From Malania oleifera (taxonomy: Eukaryota; Streptophyta; Magnoliopsida; Santalales; Ximeniaceae): a stretch of 64,000 bases of DNA. Positions within the stretch are counted from its first letter, which is position 1; each line of letters starts with the position of its first letter. The translations under genes and the position numbers were made by a program. Where the stretch lies: contig NC_080420.1 in NCBI RefSeq assembly GCF_029873635.1, positions 122,458,719 through 122,522,718 of the forward strand. Direction: 5' to 3'. A model generated the notes under the pieces. The model worked only from the letters and a program-made list of their open reading frames with translations. It searched no databases and was not told the origin of the DNA. This document shows positions 34,223-46,100 of this stretch, one piece after another.

Positions 34223-36182
34223 TGTAACAACCCGAGATTCTTACACAGGGCCTCCTCGACGAACACAGGGAATTCGTTGACGAGTGCATAAGGGGACCTC
34301 GTCGACGAAAATAAGTTTCGTTGACGAGAAGATACCGAGAAGGGTTTTTGGGACAGTCTGAAATTCATCGACGAGGGAGGAAGTTCGTCGACGAAATTAT
34401 TGAAGGACTCGTCAATGAGGTGACGTGTCTCGTCGACGAATCCAGTCCTATAAATAGCTGAAACTCGTATTTTTAACCAAAATTTCAGCGCAGAACCCTT
34501 CTCTTTCTCTCTCCTACAACTCCCTCCCCTTCTCTTTTCGATCTTGGCTCCATTTCTCGCCAAATTGAGGATCTGAGGTCACCATGACGCTCCTGGCGAA
34601 GTTCTCCAAGTCTGTCAGAGCAGATCGTGGGGAAAGTTGATTTGAAATTCATCCCAAATTCAGGGTAAGGTATTTTGTTCAGATTATACCTTCCTCCTAG
34701 TTATGAGCAATGTTGTAGGTAAGGAAATACTGATATTTTGTTTTGGGGGATATTATTTTCAGGATGTTGAGTTAGGAACCCTGCGGGTGTAGAGCCAGAA
34801 TTTTATAGGGGCTTTTCAAAGTTAAGGTAAGGAAAATATACTATGTTAGGAAATTTACTTACGTTATCAAAAATTTTATATATGCATGCATGTATACCAG
34901 ATATTATACAGGATATGAATTTTTAAAGCATGTGTGGCCAGAGTATATGATATTGATATGGAATTTTATATAGTTTTTCAGTATTTCAAGTTATACAGAT
35001 ATAGTGAGATAATTGCAGATTTTATATAGACATAATTTGCATGTATATATATATATATATATCAGTATACAGATATTTATTCAGAACAGTACATACAGTG
35101 TATATAGAAAGTTATGTTTTCCTAAATGTCATAGCACTTAGATTATAGAAAGAAAATACAGATAAATTATATAGAAAGAAAGTACAAACAGATTAAACAG
35201 TTATAGCATCAAGATGCTACAAATATTACAATAATTATAGTACAACAATATAGTGTTATAGTTATTTTGGAAATATAATGAAAAGAGTATAAAGAGTATA
35301 GTATGTATATATATAATATCAGATCCCTGTGGAAAGATTACAGACAGATACACTATAGATATAGACTACAGAGCACGGTACCGTTGTTAGATATAGATAG
35401 AGTGCAACCACATATCTCAGATAATGTGTGGGTACCGTCAGCCGTGCTCAGAGAGTATGCAGCTCCCCAGTTCGCTGCGTTGAGGGGGCCGATTTGATGA
35501 GGTAGCAGCCATTCCCGCGCCTAGGAGAGTATGCAGTTTGGCCGGACTGAGGTAGTGTAGAGTATAATGACTTACTTGAAGGGCCGATCAGGTTAAGTCC
35601 TGCCTATGGGCCGCACAACCCTATCATGAGGGGTCAAATCATGACATACAAAGTCCTAGGGAAAGAACACAGTTATGTATATGTATACAATTTTACAGCT
35701 TTTATTGTATATAGTATGATGTAGCACTATGAATGATAGAAAGTTCAGATGAAACAAATGTTTTAAGTTATTATACATGTGTTGTACATAATTGCCAGAT
35801 TATGCAGTTTTCAAATACTATTATTATAATTTTATGACTCAGTTGCCACACACAGGTAATAGCGTATTTCCACTTATTGAGCGTCGACTCACCCCATTAC
35901 TTTACCATTTTTCAGGTGAGACAGCTAGGCGAGCAGATGAGGCTCGCGGATAGGAAGTTTACTTGATTGCCCCGGTTGTAGGGTGAGTTATGACAGGATT
36001 TTGTATTTTTGAGGTAGATGATACTGGAGTGGTTTATTTTGTATGGTTGTGGCTTGTATATACTGGATTCTGGTATTGTATAGTATATATATAAATTGTT
36101 ATATGATTTGTGTTTCCGCTGCTTAGGTATGGATGTAGATATACATATAAAAAAAAATGGTAAGAATTTTGAGGATGTTACA
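34223..36182 (+). repeat. 3' LTR of the chromovirus
   Basis: 1,960 bp, TGTAACAACCC to GGATGTTACA, followed by target duplication ACCTG. The canonical TATAAATA at 34449-34456 lies about 230 bp into the LTR. The upstream 200 bases are packed with cgtcgacga/ttcgtcgacgaa palindromes. A shorter (AT)n run than in the 5' LTR is at about 35044-35060. Confidence 0.95.
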
Positions 36183-36530
36183 ACCTGTACTTTCGCTGGA
36201 AAACAAACTGGGATATATATTTTTTAACATGTGTATGTGTTTTTTGAATTTTATAGAATAGAGCAGGTGCAGTTGAACAGGAAGGATGGGGCGTCAAAGA
36301 TGGCGAGGACGGTGTTGTGCATGGCGGGGGCGACGGTGATTACATTGTACAAGGGGCCGATGATATACAGTCCGGCGCCGCCACTGCACCAAAAGACGCC
36401 GCTTTTCCTGGCGCTAGGAGACACGAAGGGTAAGAACTGGACGCTGGGGTGCTATACCTAATTGGGCATTGCCTGTCGGATTGGCTGGTGCTGCAGGCGC
36501 TAGTGCTTAGGAAGTACACCATGAACTACC

Positions 36531-36740
36531 TCGCTACTCCATCTAGTGAGATTTGATCGCCACGCATCAACACATGAATTCCTTTTACCGTTTAAATCTC
36601 GCTACTTGGTCCGTCAAGATTTGTTTAAATCTCGTTGGCTCAAGTAGTGAGATTACGTCAGAGTCATTCCAAAAATTATTTTCCCAAAAAAAGTACTATT
36701 TAATATTTTTTTTAAAAATAAATATATTAGAAAAAAGCTC
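36531..36740 (-). repeat. Right terminal inverted repeat of outer Pack-MULE
   Basis: Its reverse complement matches the left end from the gagctttttt terminus through ggaatgactctgacgtaatctc. It then has one extra hairpin module compared with the left side (two variants around 36595-36650). The hairpin loops read in the opposite sense to those of the left repeat. Confidence 0.8.
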
Positions 36741-36749
36741 TTGAAATTT

Positions 36750-37187
36750 GAGTTCAAGCTTGAGCTCAATTAATTTAGCTTAATCAACGAGTTTAAATAA
36801 GTCATTTTTTAGTCAAATAGACGAGTGTCTTCCTTCATGACCTAATTATAAATAAAATAAAAAATATGCAAAATTGAAATTTCGACTATTTTCATAATTT
36901 TAAAAATAACAATACAATTTACCCTTTAATTTTTTAACTTTCATAAACACTATTGAAACATCAAACAATGATAAGCTCCTATCACAATCCTCCTAAAAAA
37001 ACTCAAAAGAAGTGATTTTTTAACCCTTGAGCGAGGTTAAGTTGGTAAGTTCAGAAATTCCGGCGGCTAAAACCCTAAAATTCCTGAGGGTTTGAGAGAT
37101 TCTGCTGGGGACGGGAGCTTATAGTACAGACAAGGATCATACAAAACGGAATTAGTTAAAAAAAAATTGGGCAGAAAGTGCAGAAGA
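36750..37187 (+). promoter_or_regulatory. Short promoter/leader space of ICP55 next to the transposon complex
   Basis: Only about 450 bp separate the Pack-MULE target duplication from the ICP55 start codon. The interval begins with the older gagctt/gttcaagc repeat, then AT-rich sequence. No strong TATA box is seen. The true promoter may be TATA-less or lie partly in transposon DNA. Confidence 0.5.
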
Positions 37188-40100
37188 ATGCAAAATCTCG
37201 GAGGAAAACTGCTGCACAGAATCTCATTTAAGCATGTACTTCTCTCCCCAGAATTTTTATGATTTTTGGATTGAGTCGCGAACTGGGTCTTCTCATATCT
37301 TTCTATTTTGTCGAAAATTGTCTTATTTTTCTTGGATTGAAAAGTGGGTCATTCTCGAAATTATATTTTTTCACCACCGTACTGAAGTTGCATCTTGCTT
37401 TTAGTCTTCATTTGGTCGAAGTTTATAGAACAATAAAGAATTTTCAAATCATTTGTATAAATTTGATGACAAATATTGTCTTCTTCAGAATTTATTGGGT
37501 TTCGTTTAGAGTTAATTAGGTGGCGATATTTCACTTTTTGAATTTCTGTTTTTTCACCATCTGTTTTGATGATAAAAGTTTTCTTCAATTCACTTCAGCC
37601 GGGCCTTCTTCAGACGTAGATTGGGGCAACAATCCGAATATTGAATTTCTGTTTTGTTCTTGATGCCTGCATATTCATATAGGAGTTACTGTTTAAAATT
37701 TTTGTTTTTATTATCTTGGAATCCCATCCTAGAATTGAAGTAGAATCTTTAATTTAATTGCAATGGCCAGGTGGTTTCACTGCCCACCAGCGTCATTCCC
37801 TATTTTCCATGAAATTTAAGTTGTGTGCATCCTTAATATTGGATAATTTTCACTGCAATGTTTACTCTAGTTTTGTATAATTAATGCTGTAACGAATTTG
37901 ATTTTATAGGTTATCGGACGCTGTGCTTATTCTTCCAAACAGGCCTTCGATGTGGGGCAGCCAACTGCTGCAACACACCCTGAGGTAATGCCATTTAACA
38001 CGTGTTATGTAGCGCAGAATTGAGTAAAATTTGCTTTATTCATTTACTTTTTTCAGTGAAATTGACTGATGCATTTGCTTTTACACTGTTTCAACCTAAG
38101 GGAAAAATATATAAATAAAGGAATTATTAGTATTGATGTTTTTTATTGTTTATTCAAAATAAGGAATTTTGGTCACTTTATTGCCCGTGTAGCTGCTAAA
38201 GGAAGATGAAATCATGCCTGGCATTACTAGTGCAGAATACAGCTCAAGAAGGAAAAGATTGTTGGAGCTTCTCCCAGAGAAGAGCTTAGCCATAATTGCA
38301 GCTGCTCCTGTAAAGATGATGACTGATGTTGTTCCTTATACGTACCGACAAGATGCTGATTATTTATATATTACTGGTTGCCAACAACCTGGTGGCATAG
38401 CAGTTTTAGGCCATGACTGTGGTTTATGCATGTTCATGCCTGAAGCAGAACCTCATGTACGCCCATGCTTATATAATATAATTATTCTTTACACTTTTAT
38501 TTGATGCGGTTTTTCTGGGATATTTGCTTGCTTCATTGGCCGTTAGCGGACCTGCAATTTTTTTTCCCATAGGGCAGCATATGTGCACTCACACACACTT
38601 GCACACATAAATTTTTTGAAACTAAATTTCCCCCAAGCTTGAACTTTAGACGTCCAACGTAAAAGTCACATATATGCCAAAACATTGGGGAGTCCCTTGA
38701 TGAATTTATTGAATGATTTTTATATTAACCAAATTAACAAGGAATAGGAGGGTTTTCGAGTGGAAGGTTTCTTCTATGTCTGTCTTGGATAGCTGGATGT
38801 TTATGATCTCTAGCTGGCTTAGTGGGATGCCTGGGAGGGACTTGTCCATAATTCTTGATTTTCTTGATGTACTTCCTTGACCAGTGTTATTTTTGTTTTT
38901 ATTTTGTTCTCACTGTACTATTCGGCATCACCTTGACGTCCTGTTTTTTCTAATAAAATTTTCTTTTCTTTGCTGATTAAAAAAAAAAAAAATCTTCACT
39001 TTGGGTCAACATTGTTAGTATAATCTTTTTACTTTATAATCTTAGTGAAGGCATAATCTATTTTAATTTGAACCTTTTTAATAATTTATTATATATTGTA
39101 ATGTTTTTCATTTCTAAATTCCAGTGATGGCATCTGCTGCCCCCACTGACAGGAAATTGCGTCTGCCCCAACCATTGGCAATAAGTTTTCCCATGGACTG
39201 AGTTCTAATTTTTCCAAAGGCTAATTACCTTCCTAATATTTTTGTAGGATGTCATTTGGCAAGGGCAAATAGCCGGAGTTGATGCAGCTTTGGACACATT
39301 TAAAGCTGACCAGGCATATCCAATGAGCAAATTAGAGAAGGTGATTTGTATGCACAAGGGAAATATCTCTGTTTAGCTATATATTGCAAGTGGTCCCCGT
39401 AAGTTTACTTTTAAGGCATATGGTCTTATCATGGTTTTAATTTACCCAGGGTGGGGGGAATGGAAGCCTGTTTTGCCCTTCCATTTGTAAGATGAAATAT
39501 GTAAAGAGACACATCTCATTCCCTCTTCTTTATTGGTAGGCTCTACGAGTCCCTTTACATATTTATACCTAATGAGTGGTATAAAAAGCAAGTTTGGCCT
39601 TGGCTTATGGTTGGTAAAGTTATGACAACCGTGTTCATCATGAAGCTGATCAGCAATCATTCAATGTCGCATTTGTTTGAGCAAGCTCCATTATGCTTTT
39701 GACATGCATTATATCCAGTTGATACTAGACTGTTGCAAGATGTGTAATTGAAAACCTTCGCCTAACCATTTGAGATGATTTTTGCTATGCCATTTTGTTG
39801 GTGCTAGACTAGAGTCTGGATGGGTTGATCTGATATGATCAATTAGCATTAAGCATGCATGCTACTTCAGAAAATATTTCATATCCCATCACCTCCTTGG
39901 TGCAACTTGTCCAATGCTGTGCTATTAAATATATTTTTTTATTAGTTTTTATTGGTGTATGCAGATACTCCCAAACATGATTGGGAGGTCCTCCAAATTG
40001 TTCCATAGTACGAGGACAGCTGTTTCAACTTATATGGGTTTGAATGCTTTTCAAAAAGCAAATTACAGTGGCAAAGTGGATGATCTTACTAGCTATACCC

Positions 40101-43100
40101 ATGAGTTACGGTGGATAAAATCACCTGCAGAACTTAACTTAATGAGAGAATCCGCATCAATTGCTTGCCAGGTGCTTTCATCTCAACTTTTGTGATTTTG
40201 CCATACTTCTTTTCTTGATTGAATGAATTTTCATAAAATTTTGATTAAAGATATTATGTGATGAGTTAGTGAGTAGATGGACGTGGATAACAGATACAGT
40301 GACATGAAATGATGGGAGGAGAAAGTGAGAAACAAAATATAACTAATAGAGATCTTGTTTTCTTGCTTTTCTACCTTTTCCTTCTGTCGTAGGTAATACT
40401 GCTTGGAATTGAGGGATTTGTATGCCAAATAATTTATAATTTTTGTTTTTGGTTAAATCTCGTGCTTCGTGTGCAAAGAAATAGTGTTAACTAGAATCAC
40501 AATTCCAAAAATGGTACGTTTTATGAGAATAGCAAGTTTGAACAAAAATTGTAGAATTTGGGGAGAATTTGTGAGAATTGGAAATGGAATATTTGCCATC
40601 ACTTCATAAATCTTCTTTTATGTATTCTTTTAAATAAGGGATAAAACAGGAAAGATAAGTGAATATATTCTTTTTATTTGCAATACCAAGCAAAGTAATT
40701 TAATAAAAATTCACTTAGAATTTTATTTATTCCTAGTGGCATTATTGAATTTCTAAATGAATTGTAGAATTGAATTGAACTCAATTGAACTGAATTGGAT
40801 TCTATTTAAACAAGATTCCAAGCATTGTAATTAATGAATTTCTTTTTCTACCTAAGGTAAAAGACATATATCCTCTCCCATTTTAGATGCAACCCTCCCA
40901 CCCACGTCCCTGCCCCTGCCTCTGCCTCTGCCCCTGGCATATGATAAAGATATATATTTTTCTCCAACCAATGCAATAATATTTCTTCCTTTTTGTTTTG
41001 AATTTGGAGTGAATCCATTGCAAATATTGTAGTGCAGTTTGTTCAGTTGTGGAACATTTAAGACTAGCGTCATTCCTAGTGTCATAAGGTGCCGGTCCAG
41101 ATATTCGAGGCTCGATGGATGGTGATAAATAAGAGTGAAAATATAATTTCTTGGTCTTCTTAAGTTCAATGGAATTGCTATTAAGCTTTTACTTAAACTA
41201 GATGTGTTTAGGTCGCCTAATTAACTACCAATTTACTTGAAATTTTAAGTCAAAACTTAGATTCCTAAAACTAATATGCTTTTGGTCTGTGTGCTATGCT
41301 AAGTCTGGGAGTGTGGTTATGCGTGAAGACTATTGGTTCCCCTTGCATTTGTTTGATATATGGCACCATTTAACCTTGTATGAATACAATTGAATTAGCA
41401 GTTCTTGAATTTGCATTTATTATTTTGCCCTTTAATCTTAAGTCACCTTGTATCCTTGATAGCAGTTTGATCATGTCCAAAGATTATGTCACCTTACGAA
41501 ACTAGGGGAGTACTAGGGCACCCTTTTTAGGCATCTGTTGTATTGATTTACATGTATGAAAATATCTAAAACAACCATGCACCCTTTTTAAGGGTCCTTT
41601 GTTTGATTCATTTTTATTAGGGTTTTTCATAATCTCAAGATGAGCAAGAATCAAATCTTTCCTTTTTAAACACAACCTTCTAGGATTTCCTCAATTATCT
41701 ATGTGAGGTATCGTGTTGCAATCTTTAGATTATCTGAGATTGTCACTAGTGTGACGTGCTCCAATGATGCATGTTGGAGATCTAAGAATCAAGGAAGCAA
41801 CCAAGGTAATCTAAACACCAATATAGAAATAAACACCCAAATGTTTGCGCTCTCATATCCCTAGGCTGTATTTTTAACAAGCACATGAACTGAATCTTCT
41901 CTCTCCAACTTGTCTTTGTTCAGAAAGTTTGATATTTTTGCCCTTTTAAAAGATTTTTGAGGCTTCTCCACTTAATAACACTCGCCTAATATCTAGCAAT
42001 GAAGTTAAAGAAATGCAAGTTTCTTGGAAAAACAGATTTAGTGTACCAAGAAGCTTTCTTTTTTGCTTTTTGGAATTTCCCAATTTTATGGATTTTTTAA
42101 TGACTTTAATTAAGCTTATGTGATAAATGGAGTAAATATATTTGAATAAAAGCAAAGCTATAGACATAAAATTCTTTAGAAAACCTTCTTTTCATATTTT
42201 AACATTTTGGTTTTTTTTTTTTTTGGATTTACAACTTTTTTTTTCCTAGATAAAAAAGAAGATATCTAAAGAGAGAGAAATTACCAATTAGATGAGGATA
42301 TGAGATCCTCTAAAGAACAAAATAAAAATGAAATAAGAATAAATAAAAAATAAAAAAATAAGAATAATCAAACAGGAATCCCCTCTTTAAATCCTTACCA
42401 CCATAATTTACAGAACACTTCAAATTAGCTATTTCTCTTGGAATTTTTTCACCTTAGTTTTACCACCATCAAGCCGAATTTCATTTCTTCTGTGATGAAA
42501 CATTTGTAAACCCAAACTATCCAAGGCTTGTAGATCCGACCTAGAAATCTTTTTTATATATATATTTTTTGTTGCAAAAGAAATTCATTAATAGGAAGAG
42601 CATTTACAAGGGGGAGAAAAGGCATCTCCCAAGAAAATCTGGAACAAACCATAGAAAAACTAAAACATAAAAATAAAAATAAAAAATCAAACCAACCAAT
42701 TCCTCCAATCCCTGTTTAATCCTGAAAGCTAGCTCCTTTAAAAATTCCAAACCCGATACACCATAAAGAAGTCAAGAACTGAATCTTTTCCCACACCAAA
42801 TACAAATTCAACTTCTTCCCGTGAAAAAATCCGAGCATTATGTTCCAATCAAATACCCCATAAAACTGCATATTTACTACACTTCCAAAGAGCTGCCCTT
42901 TCTTCTTCTAAAGCATGCAAAAGAACTGATTAACAAATCTTCCACTGAATAAGGGCAGACCCAACTCTCTTCCCTAATACAAAACAATTTATTCCAAATG
43001 CTCCATGCAAATCACAATGCAAAAAGAGGTGAGAGGCTGTTTCAGAATTCTTATAACAGAGCATGTGAACATCTGTTGAGAGAGCCTTCAAAGGTCTCCT

Positions 43101-46100
43101 AATCTGCAGCAAGTTATTGGTATTAATTTTGTTAAGAACAACCAACCAGGTAAACACTTTAATTTTGGGGGGAACATTAACCTTCCAAATAACTGAATAA
43201 AGAGGAAAGGGATAATATGAATAGGTCCAAAAGTCAAAGAATGACTTGTAGAAAACACCCCCGAATGATCTAGACACCAAGAATAAACATCCCTACCTGA
43301 GGATAATTTGCAATTGTTCAATACAGACAACAAAGAAGACAACTCCGCCATCTCCCTATCATTTAGAGGTCTTCTGAAATGAAGATTCCAAGAGATTGGA
43401 AAGCCCCTCCCATTATTTTTAAAAGAAAGAAATAACTTTGTTTGGCTCATAAGACAATCTAAAAAGACATGGAAAAGAAATGGAAAAAGAATTGTTCCTG
43501 AGCCATGGGTCTTTCCAAAAAACAAATCCAGGATACCCTCCCCACTACAAATTTAGTGTGAGGCATAAAAATAGAGTAAATCTGGGAAATAGACCCCCAC
43601 GGACTCCCCATAGGACATCTCAAGCTAGCATTGGCATCCCCACCCATTCTCATCTAACCCAAACTTACTGCCAATAACTCTATGCCATAAGGAATTATCT
43701 CCCAAGGGGAAGTGCCACAACCATTAATTAAAGGAGTGGTGTTTTTATACACCAAGTTACCAAGACCCAACCCCTCTCCTTTTTAGACTTACTTACCTCC
43801 GCCTAGTTTACTAAATGGTCCCTATGACCCGCTAGACCAAACCACAAAAAATACCTCATAATTCTCTCAAGCTTGCTTGTGAATCCCACTGGAATTCTAA
43901 AAATAGATAAAAAAATACAAAGGGATACTAGAGAGACAAGCCTGGATAAGCGTAATTCTACCACCAAAAGAGAAAAGGGAACCCTTTCAGTTGGCTAATC
44001 TCTTTGTAATCCTCTCCATTACTAGATTACAAAAATCAGCCCCTTTAGGATTCCCACCCAGTGGAACCCCTAAATAATTTAGGGGCCATTCCAATAAACA
44101 ACACCCCGCACTAGCTGTCTAAACTGTAATCCTGTCATTGGGGACATTTAGGGCTGCTGAACCACTTTTCCCCATATTAATCTTAAGCCCATAAACCTTC
44201 CTAGAAATCTGTCCTACAGGGGTGGGCAGAATTCCTTCCATATCCATTTGCTTTGAATCCTTACCGTCATCTAAAAAAATATTGGGCAAAAGACACTCAC
44301 CTCCCCTAAGGTTTGGCAAAAGAATAGGGACCTCCCTTGAGGTTTCAAAAGTTCTATTGACCTCCCTTGAGGTTTCTAAAATGTTAGAAACCTTCTTTGA
44401 GGTTTGCCAAAAAGACATAAACCTCCCCCCAAAAGATTTGTCCTGCAAAGGGAGGTTTGTGTCTTTTTGAAAAACTTCATAGGAGGTCTGTGACATTTTT
44501 GAAACCTCAGGAGAGGTCATTGTAATTTTTGAAACCTTAGAAGAGGTCCCTGTCTTTTTATCAAACCTCAGGAGAGGTTAGTGTATTTTGCCCAAAAATA
44601 TTAATCCCCACAAGTCCTTCTGTTGGAGGTGGTGGCACATACATTAAATCCCCAAGCATATAAGATGAATCAGAAACATAGCTATACTGTTCCCAAATCT
44701 ATTCCATAAGCAAACCCCTATCACAATCAAAATCACTAAAACCAACACTGTCACTGTTCATAGCCCCCCAATTCCTTTTTTCCTTTGCAAATACTAATCC
44801 TCTCCCTAGTATCACCCTTTTGAAAAATTATCTCTTCCACTATACTTAAACTTCCTATTAACTCTCTCCTTAGAGCATTTTTTGTTATCTCACCAAAATT
44901 AACTTGTTTTTCCTCTAACTTTTTCCTCATCTCAATACCCATGTGCGTTGCCTTCGGACGAGTGTAAATAGCTTCCTCACCAATAGATTTTCCCCCCAAA
45001 ACAGAATTATTCCCCTAGACCTCATCCTCACAAGAATTTTGTTTCTTTTTAACCCCCCCCCCCCCCCCCCAATTTTATTATCCATAAGGCCCACTGTATG
45101 TGCTCTCCTTTACTAGAATTTCCTTTTCGATTAAAATAACAAAATTGTCTACCAAACTTCTAGATCTAACTGAGATGAGCCTTTCTTTTGTTGTTTTTTT
45201 CCCCTCTACTCCTTCCAATATTGTTGCTTCTTTGTGGATAAAAGAGGAAATACACTCTTGGCCATCATGAGTCTGCTTCAAAGGTGAACTTTGCAAAGTT
45301 GAGTTAGCACCTGGGTTCTACTTTAAATAGAAATAAATACAAGCACCTTTTGAGAGAGAATTTGGGTTTGGTTCAAAAGAGATAATGAGATTGAATTCCC
45401 CCCATTGTACATTCCTTTTGGGCTTTGCCATTGAGTCTGCCCATTTAGATGGCTGTAGTGGAATAGCCAGACCTCTCAGCTCTTCATTAATATGGCTCAA
45501 ATTAGAACCTCCAAACTGATTATGGGCTCGATCAATAGGCTTGGCCAGTAGAGAATTAACAAACTCTTCCCCTTCCCATCCATAACATGCCCAAATCTAA
45601 AACAATCACCGCCACCAGCTTTCGTCCCCCCATCTTCACTGAAGGAAATCCAACCCCTCGCGTTGCCAGTCAAAGCCCTAGCCATCTTGACTGCAAGATG
45701 CTGAAGCTCTTGAATCTTTTTGCTCCTTGCGATGAAATTCCATGATCTTCCATTTACAATCTCCCTCTCCCCCAACTATGAACACAATAATGCTTAATCT
45801 CTGTCGTTTTGACGTTATTTGAAGTACTGTTATGACAAGAATTTCCTTCCCCTTTAGCATAATTCTTCCTTGACACAACCTAGCTTCACGAAAGGGATAC
45901 CACTTCTTTTTCCAACTCCTGTGGCATCATCACCAAGAAGAGAGGACCCAATCAATGCACTGAACTTTTCCCCAAACTAGACCTATCCATCACCTTTAGC
46001 CCCTTTAAAGACAAAAATCAAAAATCTCTTTCCTTTCCAACCATGACCTAATCCAAAAATTTCCTGATCTTTGTTGTACAATTACCAATCCAATATTTCA

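Larger units (their letters stand above)
24772..36182 (+). mobile_element. Ty3/gypsy LTR retrotransposon, chromovirus (Tekay/Del-like), with nested solo LTR
   Basis: Complete structure: 5' LTR 24772-26744, primer site 26748-26760, gag from 27066, pol to about 31525 ending in a chromodomain, polypurine tract 34210-34222, 3' LTR 34223-36182. Target duplication ACCTG lies at 24767-24771 and 36183-36187. Domain order protease, RT, RNase H, integrase is Ty3/gypsy. The long LTRs, initiator-Met primer site and C-terminal chromodomain point to the Tekay/Del group (assignment by recollection). At least eleven nonsense codons make it non-autonomous. A 2.4-kb solo LTR separates pol from the 3' LTR. Confidence 0.95.
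24680..36530 (+). pseudogene. Captured WAT1-related (nodulin MtN21-like) transporter fragment, two exons, intron split by retrotransposon
   Basis: Exon A (about 24670-24739) reads PTFASAIQNSVPRITFLKAA and ILR, a conserved EamA/WAT1 membrane segment. The donor is now GCAAGA, next to an expected GT. Exon B starts at 36257 after ttttatag and continues IEQVQLNRKDGASKM, GATVITLYKGP and KGKNWTLGC. After one frameshift it reads YLIGHCLS and LVLQALVLRKYTMNY. The Arg codon CG|A joins the two exons exactly. The capture therefore included the intron, meaning genomic DNA and not an mRNA copy. The chromovirus lies in this intron (24772-36182). WAT1-related proteins are multi-pass transporters of the vacuole or plasma membrane. 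This copy is truncated and broken. Confidence 0.85.
13686..36740 (+). mobile_element. Outer Pack-MULE with captured FQR1-like and WAT1-like fragments, split by two later insertions
   Basis: The left end (13686-13860) and the reverse complement of the right end (about 36531-36740) align. Both start GA(A)G followed by a T-run, continue through 'aatatta-aata', 'ggaaaataatttc' and 'gacgtaatctc', then share hairpin modules and 'aattcatgtgttgatgcgtg'. A 9-bp target duplication flanks the pair. Between the ends lie non-transposon exons from two host genes (23711-23925 and 24680-36530), the hallmark of Pack-MULE gene capture. No transposase of its own is visible, so it was presumably mobilised in trans. 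Removing the MULE (13871-23644) and the retrotransposon (24772-36182) leaves a shell of about 1.9 kb. The shell belongs to a different but related terminal-repeat family from the MULE inside it. Confidence 0.85.
42555..45900 (-). mobile_element. LINE (L1-type) relic, minus strand
   Basis: On the minus strand: an ORF1-like region (45878-44750; NARGWISFSEDGG, Lys/Glu-rich, many stops), then a deletion that removes the endonuclease and most RT. The RT end follows (GLKINMGKS near 44190, WPLNYLGVPLGGNPKG near 44060, GRITLIQACLSSIPLY near 43940). An RT zinc-binding domain follows (VPPKIKVFTWLVVLNKINTN, SETASHLFLHC, 43280-42930). A T-rich end at about 42545-42570 marks the 3' tail. It is interrupted by the MITE at 44284-44593. 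Confidence 0.85.

Noticed and set aside
40852-41169. Minus-strand frame with GRGRGRGRDVGG
   Set aside because: Arises from a short CCTGCCCCTGCC-type simple repeat in ICP55 intron 5. No supporting motifs.
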